A stretch of DNA of 64,000 nt from assembly GCA_036703275.1 (NCBI GenBank), contig DATNPK010000096.1, forward strand, positions 310,001 through 374,000, in the 5' to 3' direction. Source of the stretch: Coleofasciculaceae cyanobacterium (lineage in GTDB: Bacteria > Cyanobacteriota > Cyanobacteriia > Cyanobacteriales > Xenococcaceae). Positions 35,987 to 44,967 of the stretch are shown here, piece after piece (position 1 is the stretch's first letter; each line of letters begins with the position of its first letter). The position numbers and the translations under genes were made by a program. The notes beneath the pieces are model-generated. The model saw nothing but the letters and a program-made list of their open reading frames with translations. It was not told the origin of the DNA and did no database searches.

Positions 35987-36014
35987 CTGGGGTACTCAAC
36001 CCCAGTATTTTTTT
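35987..36014 (+). terminator. Rho-independent terminator
   Basis: A 7-bp stem, CTGGGGT / ACCCCAG, with a 5-base loop followed by TATTTTTTT. It lies between the convergent 2TM gene and the small membrane protein gene and should terminate the former. Confidence 0.85.
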
Positions 36015-36020
36015 GCCTGC

Positions 36021-36362
36021 TTATTTCAATCCCAGAAAGTTTTTTAGCCATTCCAAAAAGTTACCTACATCCTTGGTAGAAACTTTGAGTAAAGAAAGTA
36101 TCCCTACCACGATTAAAATTGTGCCAATCAAAAAGTTATTTTCATATAAGGCCAAACCGACGATCGCAATAAAATAAGGAGAAACAATACGACTGATTTT
36201 CTCTACTGTGGTGACAACCTCTTTATCTTCAACAATTTCTTCTGTTTGCAAAAAAGTGTCTTGGGGGGAGGTTAAATTAGTAGCGGCAGGCGGTGAAAGT
36301 TTAATGTCTTTTAAATCAGACATGGTAGGCTTTTGTGGTTCACGGGGCGACTTTCCAAACAT
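36021..36362 (-). CDS. Small membrane protein of unknown function
   Basis: 113 residues: a soluble, charged N-terminus (1-65) with a Pro/Ser-rich start, then two adjacent membrane helices (YFIAIVGLALY, about 67-77, and FLIGTILIVVGILSLL, about 81-96) and a short amphipathic end (NFLEWLKNFLGLK). The ATG at 36323 (MSDLKDIKLSPP) is an alternative start. The layout recalls small thylakoid proteins such as CURT1/CAAD, but their signature is not clear here, so I do not assign it. Confidence 0.6.
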   Translation of the reverse strand: MFGKSPREPQKPTMSDLKDIKLSPPAATNLTSPQDTFLQTEEIVEDKEVVTTVEKISRIVSPYFIAIVGLALYENNFLIGTILIVVGILSLLKVSTKDVGNFLEWLKNFLGLK

Positions 36363-36439
36363 AATTCAACTCATCTATCAGTAAATCTATATTGTTATTT
36401 TAAGCTAGCCCGATCTGAGAAGTTAATTTGCAATCTAGT

Positions 36440-36775
36440 TTAATTTTGAAGACCAAAATAAGTCAGGATTAAATTTTTTCTCCCGGTATTAATAATTTCA
36501 TGGGTTTCTCCAACCTCAACAGCGACACATACTCCTGGGGTTAAATCATATTCGCGTTCATCAATCCGAATTGTTCCTGTTCCTTGACTAACAAAAAACA
36601 CTTCACACATATCCTGATGAAAATGAGCAGAAGCTATTTGTCCTGGGGCGAAAGTCGCTTGAGAAAAATTGGTTAAATGGGGTAAGTCTCCGCAAGCGAG
36701 CATTATCTTTTTGGTGATTTCTGGATTGTGAGACACCTTTTGTGGTGGCAGATTGTTTAAATTGGTAATTTTCAT
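36440..36775 (-). CDS. Single-domain cupin protein
   Basis: 111 residues forming one cupin barrel. The first cupin motif is HFHQDMCEVFFVSQGTG (metal-binding His/His/Glu, about residues 52-68). The second is PGVCVAVEVGETHEIINTG (His about 93). Small cupins bind a divalent metal and may be sensors, isomerases or sugar-binding proteins. No partner gene indicates the substrate. The start is the ATG at 36775. Confidence 0.8.
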   Translation of the reverse strand: MKITNLNNLPPQKVSHNPEITKKIMLACGDLPHLTNFSQATFAPGQIASAHFHQDMCEVFFVSQGTGTIRIDEREYDLTPGVCVAVEVGETHEIINTGRKNLILTYFGLQN

Positions 36776-36964
36776 AATTGTCTTCAGTAATTAACGCGAC
36801 ATAAACAAAAATTAAGCTCAAATAATTGCGATCGCGCAGTTATACTTTTAAGCCTTTTTGTACCGATATTTCCACAATTAACTCCACAATTTGATAATAG
36901 AGATACGAGTCGCAGCTCAATGTTTGAATAAAAGTCATACAAAAATACCCAATTTCAGCACGTC

Positions 36965-37459
36965 ATGCCCAAATTGCTTTCTATTAGACAAATACCTGCC
37001 ATACCTATTACTAAATCTAACTTCAAACCCTATGGTCAGTTAATTACCCTTTCTCCTGATGGTAAGGCTTTTGATGAAAGCGACGCAGTATTGAATCTAC
37101 AAAATGGTATTCCTCGCTTTTATCTGATGCACCTGAAACATCGAGGCAGAACTTTCCATCAGATTACCCGTCATAGCTTGTGTACCCAATGCTTAGGTTC
37201 ATTAAACGGTAAAGACTGGTTGATGGCGGTATGTCCTCCTTCGGTTAAAACCGAACCAGATATCAATCAGATGAGTGCGTTCCGTATCCCAGGAAATTGT
37301 TTTATTAAACTAGAGGTGGGAACTTGGCACGCGGGACCATATTTTGATCGCGAAGCAACAGATTTTTATAATCTAGAACTTAACAATACTAATGTAGTTG
37401 ACCATTTTACTCACAATTTTTCCCTCAAACAAGATCTCAAATTTGAAATTATTGACTAA
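36965..37459 (+). CDS. Ureidoglycolate lyase (AllA)-like protein
   Basis: 164 residues of the AllA fold, a bicupin-like beta barrel. Visible features are FKPYGQLITLSPDGKAFDES near the N-terminus, RTFHQITRHSLCTQCLGSL with the conserved His pair (about 60-78), and FIKLEVGTWHAGPYF (about 118-132). Genuine AllA converts ureidoglycolate to glyoxylate and urea. No other purine-catabolic gene lies here, so substrate assignment is by family only. It ends 27 bases before an ABC ATPase gene. Confidence 0.8.
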   Translation: MPKLLSIRQIPAIPITKSNFKPYGQLITLSPDGKAFDESDAVLNLQNGIPRFYLMHLKHRGRTFHQITRHSLCTQCLGSLNGKDWLMAVCPPSVKTEPDINQMSAFRIPGNCFIKLEVGTWHAGPYFDREATDFYNLELNNTNVVDHFTHNFSLKQDLKFEIID

Positions 37460-37485
37460 TTTTCTCCAATCAATTTAAAAATATC

Positions 37486-38436
37486 ATGAGTCAGGAATGG
37501 GCGATCGCTACCTACGGTTTGACCAAAAGATTTGAAGGGCATATTGCCGTTAATGAGATTGACCTGAGAGTTAAGGCGGGGGAAGTATATGGCTTAATTG
37601 GCCCTAACGGTGCGGGAAAAACTACGCTAATTAGGATGCTGGCAACGGCAGAAAAACCAACTACAGGAGAGATTTATCTTGATGGCGATCGCCTGTTGCG
37701 AGATGATTCTAATTCTTTGCTAAAACAGCGGATCGGTTATCTTCCTGACGATTTTCCTCTTTATGACGATTTGACTGTCTGGGATTATTTAGATTATTTT
37801 GCGCGGCTATATTGTTTAAAACAGCCGAGTCGCCGTCGTCGTTTACAAGAAGTATTAGAACTAGTTCAGCTAGAGAACAAGCGCAACAGTATTATTTTTA
37901 CTCTCTCGCGGGGAATGAAGCAACGCCTAAGTTTAGCCAGGACGATTATTCATGAACCAATATTATTACTTTTAGATGAACCCGTATCAGGCTTAGATCC
38001 TCTGGCAAGACAGCAGTTTCGCCAAATAATTAAAATTTTACAAGAGGCGGGAATGACAATTCTTATTTCTTCCCATGTGCTAAGTGACTTAGCCGAACTC
38101 TGCACCTCTGTAGGAATAATGGAATTAGGATTTTTAGTAGAAAGCTCCTCACTAAAAGACCTGTATCAAAGGTTATCTCGTCAACAAATTATTCTCAGTA
38201 CTTTGGGTAAGATGGAGGTGTTGCAACAAAAACTGAGCCAAAACCCCTTCGTAGAAACCTGGTCGATGATTCCTCAAAGTAATCGTCTTAAAGTCAATTT
38301 TACGGGAGGAGAATCTGACTGCGCTGAACTGTTGCGATCGCTTATTATAGCTGATATTCCGCTAACAGAATTTTACTGTAGCCAAGAAGATCTCGAAACT
38401 ATATTCTTAAAATTAGGACACCAACAAACTTCTTAA
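37486..38436 (+). CDS. ABC transporter ATP-binding protein
   Basis: 316 residues with Walker A LIGPNGAGKTTLIRML (about 38-53), Q-loop region IGYLPDDFPLYDDLT, signature TLSRGMKQRLSLARTI (SRGMKQR in place of LSGGQ, usual for this exporter subfamily), Walker B LLLLDEPVSGLDPLA and switch His in ISSHVLSDLAEL. The C-terminal 90 residues form the accessory domain of the CcmA/NatA exporter ATPases. The permease gene starts 55 bases downstream, so both belong to one ABC-2 export system of unknown substrate. Confidence 0.9.
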   Translation: MSQEWAIATYGLTKRFEGHIAVNEIDLRVKAGEVYGLIGPNGAGKTTLIRMLATAEKPTTGEIYLDGDRLLRDDSNSLLKQRIGYLPDDFPLYDDLTVWDYLDYFARLYCLKQPSRRRRLQEVLELVQLENKRNSIIFTLSRGMKQRLSLARTIIHEPILLLLDEPVSGLDPLARQQFRQIIKILQEAGMTILISSHVLSDLAELCTSVGIMELGFLVESSSLKDLYQRLSRQQIILSTLGKMEVLQQKLSQNPFVETWSMIPQSNRLKVNFTGGESDCAELLRSLIIADIPLTEFYCSQEDLETIFLKLGHQQTS

Positions 38437-38491
38437 ATTTATCGAATCGGCGATAATAAAAAATCCCTACAAAGTTAAATAACTCAGAATT

Positions 38492-40225
38492 ATGAAACAA
38501 AATATACGACTGTTTCACCACTTAAGTTCATTATGGGAAAAGTTTTTAGACTGGAATCCTCAGTTATTTCGAGAGATTAAAGGCAAACTAAAAACAAGAA
38601 ACGTAGTTGCTGCTGCCGCTGTTTCTAGCGTTACTCAGTTTGTAGCGGTTATTTGCTTGTTAGGTGACTTGCCCGATCCAGATCCCCAAGCCAGATTAGG
38701 TGTGCAGTATGGTCGCTATGGCATGGGCAATATTTACGAAGACCTTGGCAGCTATCATTATCAGCATCTCCCTTATACTAAAGATCTGCTCGATAATTGG
38801 ATAATTAACTGGCAATTATTATGGCTAGATTTATTTGTGAGCCTCAGTATTATTAGTATTTTTGCTCTACTAGTGGTGGGAACGTATATGCTAATTGCCG
38901 ATACTGTTAAAGAAGAGAGTCGCGGCACACTGAACTTTATTCGCTTGACACCTCAATCTGCCAGCAGCATTTCTTTAGGAAAAATTTTGGGTGTTCCAAT
39001 ATTACTTTATATCGTTATCTTATTATTTTTACCACTGCACTTAATCGCAGGTTTGGGCGCACGAATTCCCCTGACTTTAATTCTTGGCTTTGATGCGGTA
39101 ATTCTTGCCAGCTGCGCCTTTTTCTACAGCTTGGCATTGCTTTGGAGTTTGATGGATTTTGGCTTATCAAGTTTTAAACCTTGGTTAGCTAGTGGAGTAA
39201 TTGCCACTGTGTTATTAGTTTTCACCAAGACTCTATTTAACAGTGATTATTTAACTTTAGATAATCCTCTGGGCTGGTTGTTTTTATTTAATCCCAGTTT
39301 AGTTCTGTCCTATTTAATTGACGCTACCTATCTACCCGACAACAAAATTGGCTTTTTACCAGCAAAAAATTTAGGGGAACTGCTATTTTATGGACAGGCT
39401 CTTTGGACAAAAGCTAGCCTGGGTATCAGCTTAATTATATTTAACTTCAGTCTCTGGACATATTGGTGCTGGTCGATCTTAAAACGTCGTTTTCATAATC
39501 CAGAGCATACTTTATTTAGTAAAGTGCAAAGTTATTGGCTAACTGGTTGGTTGGCGGCGATCGCCCTTGGCTTCACCCTGCAAAGCACCGCCGAAAATGA
39601 CTTAACAGAATACTTTATGTTTAGCCAATTCTGTTTGTATGTCTGGGGTTTAGGATTAATCGCTAGTCTCAGTCCTCATCGTCAAGCGTTACATGATTGG
39701 GCGCGGTATCGTCATCAAATTAACCAAAGTAACAATGCTCTTTGGAAAGAGTTAATCTTTGGCGAAAATAGTCCTTCAACAGTAGCAGTAGCAATCAATT
39801 TGGCAATTGCGATCGCCTATATCACTCCCTCAATCTTTTTACTCCTAGATTTTGACAAGCAATTCGTCTTCTGGGGTTTTATGTTAAGTGCTGGAAGTAT
39901 TACACTTTGCGCTATTGCTGCTCAATTTATCTTGACTGCCAAGACGCGCAAACGAGCAGCTTGGTCGGTAATTACCGTAACGTCAATGATTGTCGTACCA
40001 CCTGTTTGTTTTGGTCTAGCTGAAATATCTCCTCAAACCATACCTCAAGCCTGGCTGTTTAGTTTTATTCCCACTGTCGCTACTGAATATGCCACCACCT
40101 CGGCTATCTTACTAACCATGCTCGGACAGTGGTTAGCTGTTGCTTTGATTGGTTTACAAATGACTATAAAACTCAAGCAAGCAGGAGCATCGGAAACTAA
40201 GATGTTATTGTCTCAATCTCGTTAA
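38492..40225 (+). CDS. ABC-2 type permease, large
   Basis: 577 residues with about twelve hydrophobic segments. It opens with a cytoplasmic stretch containing DWNPQLFREIKGKLKTRNV, typical of the amphipathic start of ABC-2 permeases. DTVKEESRGTLNFIRLTPQS (about 145-165) is the conserved coupling-loop motif. It partners the ATPase encoded just upstream. The length is roughly twice that of a minimal permease, so the protein may represent both halves fused. A HIP1-containing terminator follows at 40246. Confidence 0.82.
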   Translation: MKQNIRLFHHLSSLWEKFLDWNPQLFREIKGKLKTRNVVAAAAVSSVTQFVAVICLLGDLPDPDPQARLGVQYGRYGMGNIYEDLGSYHYQHLPYTKDLLDNWIINWQLLWLDLFVSLSIISIFALLVVGTYMLIADTVKEESRGTLNFIRLTPQSASSISLGKILGVPILLYIVILLFLPLHLIAGLGARIPLTLILGFDAVILASCAFFYSLALLWSLMDFGLSSFKPWLASGVIATVLLVFTKTLFNSDYLTLDNPLGWLFLFNPSLVLSYLIDATYLPDNKIGFLPAKNLGELLFYGQALWTKASLGISLIIFNFSLWTYWCWSILKRRFHNPEHTLFSKVQSYWLTGWLAAIALGFTLQSTAENDLTEYFMFSQFCLYVWGLGLIASLSPHRQALHDWARYRHQINQSNNALWKELIFGENSPSTVAVAINLAIAIAYITPSIFLLLDFDKQFVFWGFMLSAGSITLCAIAAQFILTAKTRKRAAWSVITVTSMIVVPPVCFGLAEISPQTIPQAWLFSFIPTVATEYATTSAILLTMLGQWLAVALIGLQMTIKLKQAGASETKMLLSQSR

Positions 40226-40245
40226 AAATAAAGATTTTTGAGCCA

Positions 40246-40282
40246 AAAGCGATCGCCTGATTGAGAAAGCGATCGCTTTTTT
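40246..40282 (+). terminator. Terminator built from two HIP1 octamers
   Basis: AAAGCGATCGC (40246-40256) pairs with GCGATCGCTTT (40269-40279) across a 12-base loop, followed by further T residues. Two HIP1 palindromes thus supply the stem of a terminator after the ABC-2 permease gene. Confidence 0.7.
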
Positions 40283-40444
40283 ACATTCGTGGATTATGTG
40301 GATTATCAAGTCACATCAATCAATTTTATTTGGTTAATTTTCCAAACCTGCTTGTTGAAACATTTGCTGAGGCATGAAGAAGAGGGGGAAAGGTTAAAGG
40401 TAGGATTAATCCTTTTCCCCTTAACCCTTACCCTTTCACATTTT

Positions 40445-40892
40445 CCCCTTCTCGGTAATACTTTTAGATCTGGTATCGACCAACCAAACTCTAGCCACTC
40501 CTGCTTGCAGATAATCTGTGGCTTTCTCCGCTAAGTTACCAAATGCTTGCCCTGGAGAAATAATTTCGATGACTAATTCAGGTGCAGCAGGACAAACCTG
40601 ATCAAGTATCCAATCAGCACTAAGACACGCATGAGAAATATAAGTCAAGTCAGGAACAGGAATCCAATTTGCTCCATTCCTTTAGAGTCTAATCGCCCAT
40701 TCTGGATAAATTCGCCCTCTTTCCTGACACCAAGTTTGCAACAAAATGATTAAAGCAGCTTGTACGGCAGAATGAAATGATTTTGGAGACATTTTGGGAT
40801 ATAGCTTGACCGTCTACAAATTCATAAGGGCGATCGCCTTCAGTCAGTTCAAAAAATTCTTGGATGGTTAACTTGGTGGTTGATCAAACCAT
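40445..40892 (-). pseudogene. Uma2-family (DUF820) endonuclease-like gene, inactivated
   Basis: Reading from 40892, the frame begins ATG GTT TGA, a stop at codon 3 where an ordinary residue (usually Gln) is expected. It continues STTKLTIQEFFELTEGDRPY. After GQAI an extra base shifts the frame to PKMSPKSFHSAVQAALIILL. TAA then interrupts at the expected AIRLK. The sequence resumes RNGANWIPVPDLTYISHACL to APELVIEIISPGQAFGNLAE and ends shortly after VWLVDTRSKSIT, lacking the usual last 30-40 residues. That gives two stops, one frameshift and a 3' loss: a clear pseudogene of the cyanobacterial Uma2 PD-(D/E)XK family. Confidence 0.85.
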
Positions 40893-41067
40893 TGTGTTTA
40901 AGTTGGATAGCTACAAATATTCTATCAGTTAGTTTTGGGTAAGAGGCGATCGCCTTTTTCATTAGTCAATCATAAATGATCGATGTTTTTAGACTTCAAT
41001 CGCTACTCATACACTATTGGGTAAAAAATTTCTGATATATAGTAGGGGCGAACGATCGTTTACCTTA

Positions 41068-41168
41068 GTAGTGCGTCTAGGCTAGAATGCTGGGCTGATT
41101 CCCCAAGCTTGGGGGTAGGGGGCCCAAAATAATTTTTAATACCCAACAAATTAATTTAGACGCGCTAC
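41068..41168. mobile_element. IS630-type MITE with TA target duplication
   Basis: The left end GTAGTGCGTCTA and the right end TAGACGCGCTAC are inverted repeats with one mismatch, and both are flanked by TA (41066-41067, 41169-41170). The 101-bp body is non-coding and contains the perfect palindrome CCCCAAGCTTGGGG. The TA duplication and end sequence fit the IS630/Tc1-mariner group. Confidence 0.7.
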
Positions 41169-41210
41169 TAGGACTAAAACGTATAGAAAAACTACTACAG
41201 CCTAACAATA

Positions 41211-42386
41211 ATGATAGTTATCGGTTTAATGAGTGGGACTTCTGTTGATGGTATTGATGCTGCCCTAGTAGAAGTCACTGGCACAGAAAAAGATCTCAAA
41301 GTAAAGCTGTTATCAGGACAAACCTTTGCTTATCCTGAAGTATTAAGGGGCAAAATATTAGCAGTTTGTGGCGCAAAAGCCATGAATATGGCCGAATTAG
41401 CCGATTTAGATGATGCGATCGCGACTCAGTTTGCAGCAGCAGCGCAAAAAATTCAAGCTCAGCAGACCACAGCAGCATTGATCGGTTCTCATGGTCAAAC
41501 CATATATCATCGACCGCCCGTTCGAGATCGCCACAATCAGACTCTGGGCTACAGCCTCCAAATTGGCAGAGGAGAATTAATTGCTTATCTTACTGGTATC
41601 AAAACTATTAGTAACTTTCGCGCAGCAGATATTGCAGCAGGAGGTGAAGGCGCACCCTTGGTAGCAAAAATCGATCTTTGTTTACTGTCTCATCCGACTA
41701 AAACTAGAGCGATTCAAAACCTTGGTGGTATTGGCAACGTGGCATACTTACCTCCTAATACAACATTGAACTCAGACCAACAAATAGTTGGCTGGGATAC
41801 TGGGCCGGGTAATGTTTTATTAGACTTAGCCATTGCTCGTCTGACTAACGGAACTCAAACTTACGACCACGATGGACAATGGGCAGCCCGGGGAATTCCC
41901 GATCGTCAGTTGATACAGCAATGGTTACAGCAAGATTTTTTTGGGCAATATCCGCCCAAGTCTACAGGTAGAGAACTATTCGGCAAAGATTATTTAAATC
42001 AGCGTTGGCAAGAAATGGATCGAGCAGGACTTAATGAAAGCGATCGCCTGGCAACTTTAACCGAGCTTACTGTAGCCTCGATCATTCATAGTTATCAGCA
42101 ATTTTTACCCCAAATGCCAGACGAAGTTTTGCTCTGTGGTGGTGGCAGCAAAAATACATATCTCAGACAACGCTTACAAGCTGAGTTAATATTGTCACAT
42201 AAACATATACATACACATATACGTACAACAGATGAGGTCGGAATCAACGGAGATTTTAAAGAGGCGATCGCTTTTGCCGTTTTAGCTTACTGGAGAGCTA
42301 TGTCTATTCCTGGTAATTTACCTCAAGTTACAGGAGCGACAAAGCCAGTCTTATTAGGAGATATCCATTCACCCTTGATGATATAG
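41211..42386 (+). CDS. anmK: Anhydro-N-acetylmuramic acid kinase
   Basis: 391 residues. The N-terminal ATP-site motif [18 protein letters not shown] (5-22) is diagnostic. Further on are [10 protein letters not shown] (about 98), [20 protein letters not shown] (about 140-159), [27 protein letters not shown] and [12 protein letters not shown]. The enzyme phosphorylates and opens 1,6-anhydroMurNAc during peptidoglycan recycling, giving MurNAc-6-phosphate. No mur or nag genes are adjacent. A short His/Ile/Thr-rich stretch near residue 332 comes from a simple ACATA-type DNA repeat. The start lies 42 bases after the MITE. Confidence 0.95.
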   Translation: MIVIGLMSGTSVDGIDAALVEVTGTEKDLKVKLLSGQTFAYPEVLRGKILAVCGAKAMNMAELADLDDAIATQFAAAAQKIQAQQTTAALIGSHGQTIYHRPPVRDRHNQTLGYSLQIGRGELIAYLTGIKTISNFRAADIAAGGEGAPLVAKIDLCLLSHPTKTRAIQNLGGIGNVAYLPPNTTLNSDQQIVGWDTGPGNVLLDLAIARLTNGTQTYDHDGQWAARGIPDRQLIQQWLQQDFFGQYPPKSTGRELFGKDYLNQRWQEMDRAGLNESDRLATLTELTVASIIHSYQQFLPQMPDEVLLCGGGSKNTYLRQRLQAELILSHKHIHTHIRTTDEVGINGDFKEAIAFAVLAYWRAMSIPGNLPQVTGATKPVLLGDIHSPLMI

Positions 42387-42465
42387 ACTTTGCTCTATAC
42401 AAATAACTAAATACATTAACGAATATAGCTTTATATAACCAAGTTGAGATTATGAGGATAAAGTT

Positions 42466-42904
42466 GTGGCTCATAGTTTCTTAATTGAATCGGGCTATTG
42501 GAATGTAAGTGGTTATTGGCTGAAGCCCAACCTAGTACCTATACCTCTTGAAGGAGGAATCAAAATTGATTGGAAACGAGCTAACTGGTTCAAAATGACC
42601 ACGAGCTTAACCTGTGATGATCAGACGGCAACGAAAATAATCTTATCAATGCCGAGGCAATTTAAATTATGAAGCAAATCACTATACTTATGTTTCACAA
42701 CACAGCCTTTTGGGGAATATTGAAGGAGAGGGTAGACTCATAGCTCAATCTATCATTCAATATTATTGGTTTATTGGAACTGCCAGCAAACAAAAAGGAC
42801 TAGATACTTATTATCGTCTCAACCAAAATACCTATTACCTGACTAGCAGTATCTTAGATGATCACAGCATTAAACAGACAATTGAAGCCACTGTGAAACG
42901 TTAA
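42466..42904 (+). pseudogene. Conserved cyanobacterial protein gene with one frameshift
   Basis: From a GTG at 42466 the first frame gives AHSFLIESGYWNVSGYWLKP to DQTATKIILS. The following protein-like sequence, RGNLNYEANHYTYVSQHSLL then GNIEGEGRL and YYWFIGTASKQKGLDTYYRL, to the stop at 42904 is in the next frame. The switch lies around 42643-42655. Together they make about 146 residues of a conserved cyanobacterial protein family of unknown function. It is either a recent pseudogene or a base error in the assembly. Confidence 0.75.
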
Positions 42905-43005
42905 CCCTGCTTGAGTGCAAAATTCGCTCAGAGATTACTCTGTCTCTTCTCATCAATCAAACCTGCCAAAATTAATTTCCTAAAACTAGCTTCATAGATA
43001 GAAGA

Positions 43006-44568
43006 ATGAATACAGATCGTAACTATGGTCGTTTACTTGCCAATCGTTATCAACTAGCTAATTTAGTAGGCGAAGGTGCTATGGGTAGAGTTTACCTAGC
43101 AAAAGACACCGTATTAGGTGGCGTAAGCGTAGCAATCAAATTTTTGTCTCAAGCCTTACTTAATGATAATATGCGCGATCGCTTTGAGCGAGAAGCAACA
43201 ATTTCGGCTCTTTTAGGCGAAAAAAGTATTCATGTTGTTAGAGTCAAAGACTATGGTGTAGACGACAACAACATTCCATTCTACGTTATGGAATTTCTCT
43301 TAGGAGAAAGCATTAATGAAACAATTCACTATCAACCAACACCTTTGCCAAGATTTCTGACTCTAGCTCGTCACGTCTGTCTGGGATTAGAATCTGCTCA
43401 TCAGGGAATTTACCTGAATGGCGAATTGTGTCGCGTTATTCATCGAGATATTAAACCTAGTAATATAATTGTAGTTCGAGATCCTACTTTAGGAGAAGTT
43501 GCTAAGATTTTGGACTTTGGGATTGCCAAACTAATCCAGGCAAGTGCTAACCAAACTCAATCTTTTATGGGGACTTTAGCATACTGTTCTCCCGAGCAAA
43601 TGGAAAGCAAAGAATTAGATAATCGTTCTGACATCTACAGCTTTGGGGTCATGATGTACGAGATGCTGACCATGGATATGCCCTTGCTGCCTCAAAATTC
43701 ATCTTTTGGTGGTTGGTATCAGGCTCACCATAATTTTAAGCCCGAGCCATTCAGCACCAGTCTTAATCTACCTCAAGAACTGCAAAATTTAGTGTTTCGT
43801 TGCTTAGCAAAAGAAAGAGGCGATCGACCCCAAAGCGTTCGCGAAATTTTGGACACACTTGAAGCAATCGAGCAAAAAAGTAAATCTTACCCAACTAATC
43901 CCCATAATCCTCAGCAAAACATTTCATTAGGACATCAGGCAAATATTGCTGTACATCGAACTCGCGATCTAGAATCGGTTGACGATCAAACTCTCAACGC
44001 GGAATCTTCGGTAACGGAAATTTGTTTGCAAACTGCCTGGCCTAAAGATAAACCTCTACGCAAAATTGTTTTTGCTCAATTGATTGATACTCATTTGGGA
44101 GAAGCTCCAGTTCTCTGTGTCATGTTAGACCAAGGCGATGTTTCTCAAAGAATATCTAGTACTCGCTATAATCAGTTTTTATATTTGGGAAATCCTTATC
44201 CCATGTTGCTTTGGATTACTTTACTCTATAATCCCGAACACGGCGTAAAATGGCTTCCCTGTTATCTAGACCTTAAATCAAACAAAGGACAGCAAATTAC
44301 TCGCGTTCTTGCCGAAAAAGGCAAATATCGTATTTTGTTTTATGGTCTGGACGAACCTCAACAATGCCAACATATTGCTAGCTCAGTAATTAATGCTCGT
44401 AATTGCAAAATGTTACAACAATGGGCAAACCTGAGTCAGGTAACCAGAAGTGTCGGCGATGCCAAAATGGCTAAAAAAATTCTTCAACAAGAGCTAGAAA
44501 ATCAAAAAGAAAAGATTTTAGCTAAAGTCAAGGCTTCCAAGTTAACCGATGTCAATTCAGGGAAGTAA
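43006..44568 (+). CDS. Serine/threonine protein kinase (Pkn2/Hanks type) with unknown C-terminal domain
   Basis: The kinase domain covers about residues 14-285: Gly loop LVGEGAMGRVYLAKD, Lys in VAIKFL, catalytic loop VIHRDIKPSNI, DFG in ILDFGIAKLI and APE-equivalent CSPEQMES. A 45-residue linker rich in Asn, Gln and Ser follows. About 180 residues of globular sequence come next (ICLQTAWPKDKPLRKIVFAQ, YNQFLYLGNPYPMLLWITLL), which I do not recognise, and the protein ends in a Lys-rich helix. There is no membrane segment. It lies about 110 bases before sipA on the same strand, a possible signalling link, though operon structure is uncertain. Confidence 0.88.
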   Translation: MNTDRNYGRLLANRYQLANLVGEGAMGRVYLAKDTVLGGVSVAIKFLSQALLNDNMRDRFEREATISALLGEKSIHVVRVKDYGVDDNNIPFYVMEFLLGESINETIHYQPTPLPRFLTLARHVCLGLESAHQGIYLNGELCRVIHRDIKPSNIIVVRDPTLGEVAKILDFGIAKLIQASANQTQSFMGTLAYCSPEQMESKELDNRSDIYSFGVMMYEMLTMDMPLLPQNSSFGGWYQAHHNFKPEPFSTSLNLPQELQNLVFRCLAKERGDRPQSVREILDTLEAIEQKSKSYPTNPHNPQQNISLGHQANIAVHRTRDLESVDDQTLNAESSVTEICLQTAWPKDKPLRKIVFAQLIDTHLGEAPVLCVMLDQGDVSQRISSTRYNQFLYLGNPYPMLLWITLLYNPEHGVKWLPCYLDLKSNKGQQITRVLAEKGKYRILFYGLDEPQQCQHIASSVINARNCKMLQQWANLSQVTRSVGDAKMAKKILQQELENQKEKILAKVKASKLTDVNSGK

Positions 44569-44676
44569 GTTCTGCTTGAACTTATCTTGTTTGCTCGCTC
44601 AGAGTAGGCAGCAAGAAGTTGAATATTCTAGTTAGTATTGTTGTAAATGATATAATTGCCGAACAGCAAGCTGCTA

Positions 44677-44904
44677 ATGGACGAAGAATTGAAAAGCTTT
44701 AAAGTGGGCGATCGCGTTAAGATAATCTCCTTACCGGCTTACGTTAAAACCGCAGAACCCATGCCCATGTTGCGCTCTCCAGATATTTTAACGGTTGGAG
44801 AGGAAGGTATAATAACAGATCGCCGTCCTGGTGGTTATTATGGCATTCGCTTTACTCAAGGGGCTTTTTTGCTAGAAAGTCAGTATTTAACGTTAATGAT
44901 TTAA
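44677..44904 (+). CDS. sipA: SipA, NblS-interacting small protein (DUF3148)
   Basis: 75 residues from the ATG at 44677 (MDEELKSFKVGDRVK); a TTG 21 bases upstream is in frame but less likely. The family signature is nearly complete: YVKTAEPMPMLRSPDILTVG, EEGIITDRRPGGYYGIRF and a C-terminal GAFLLESQYL. It is a small SH3-like barrel. In Synechococcus, SipA binds the histidine kinase NblS (Hik33), which controls high-light and nutrient-stress genes through RpaB. prfB follows on the same strand after about 60 bases. Confidence 0.9.
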   Translation: MDEELKSFKVGDRVKIISLPAYVKTAEPMPMLRSPDILTVGEEGIITDRRPGGYYGIRFTQGAFLLESQYLTLMI

Positions 44905-44967
44905 AATGTGAAGCCGATAATAAGTAAATAGTTAGTAGTAAATAATTTGAGATCAGCCATTTCTTCT

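Larger units (their letters stand above)
40226..41210. other. Gene-poor region: terminator, decayed Uma2 gene, MITE
   Basis: Apart from the terminator at 40246, the Uma2 pseudogene (40445-40892) and the MITE (41068-41168), I see no functional gene. A plus-strand frame from 40289 has a composition unlike a protein. Confidence 0.6.

Noticed and set aside
40289-40534. Plus-strand 81-residue frame after the ABC-2 permease.
   Set aside because: It overlaps the Uma2 pseudogene antisense and its composition is simple-sequence driven.
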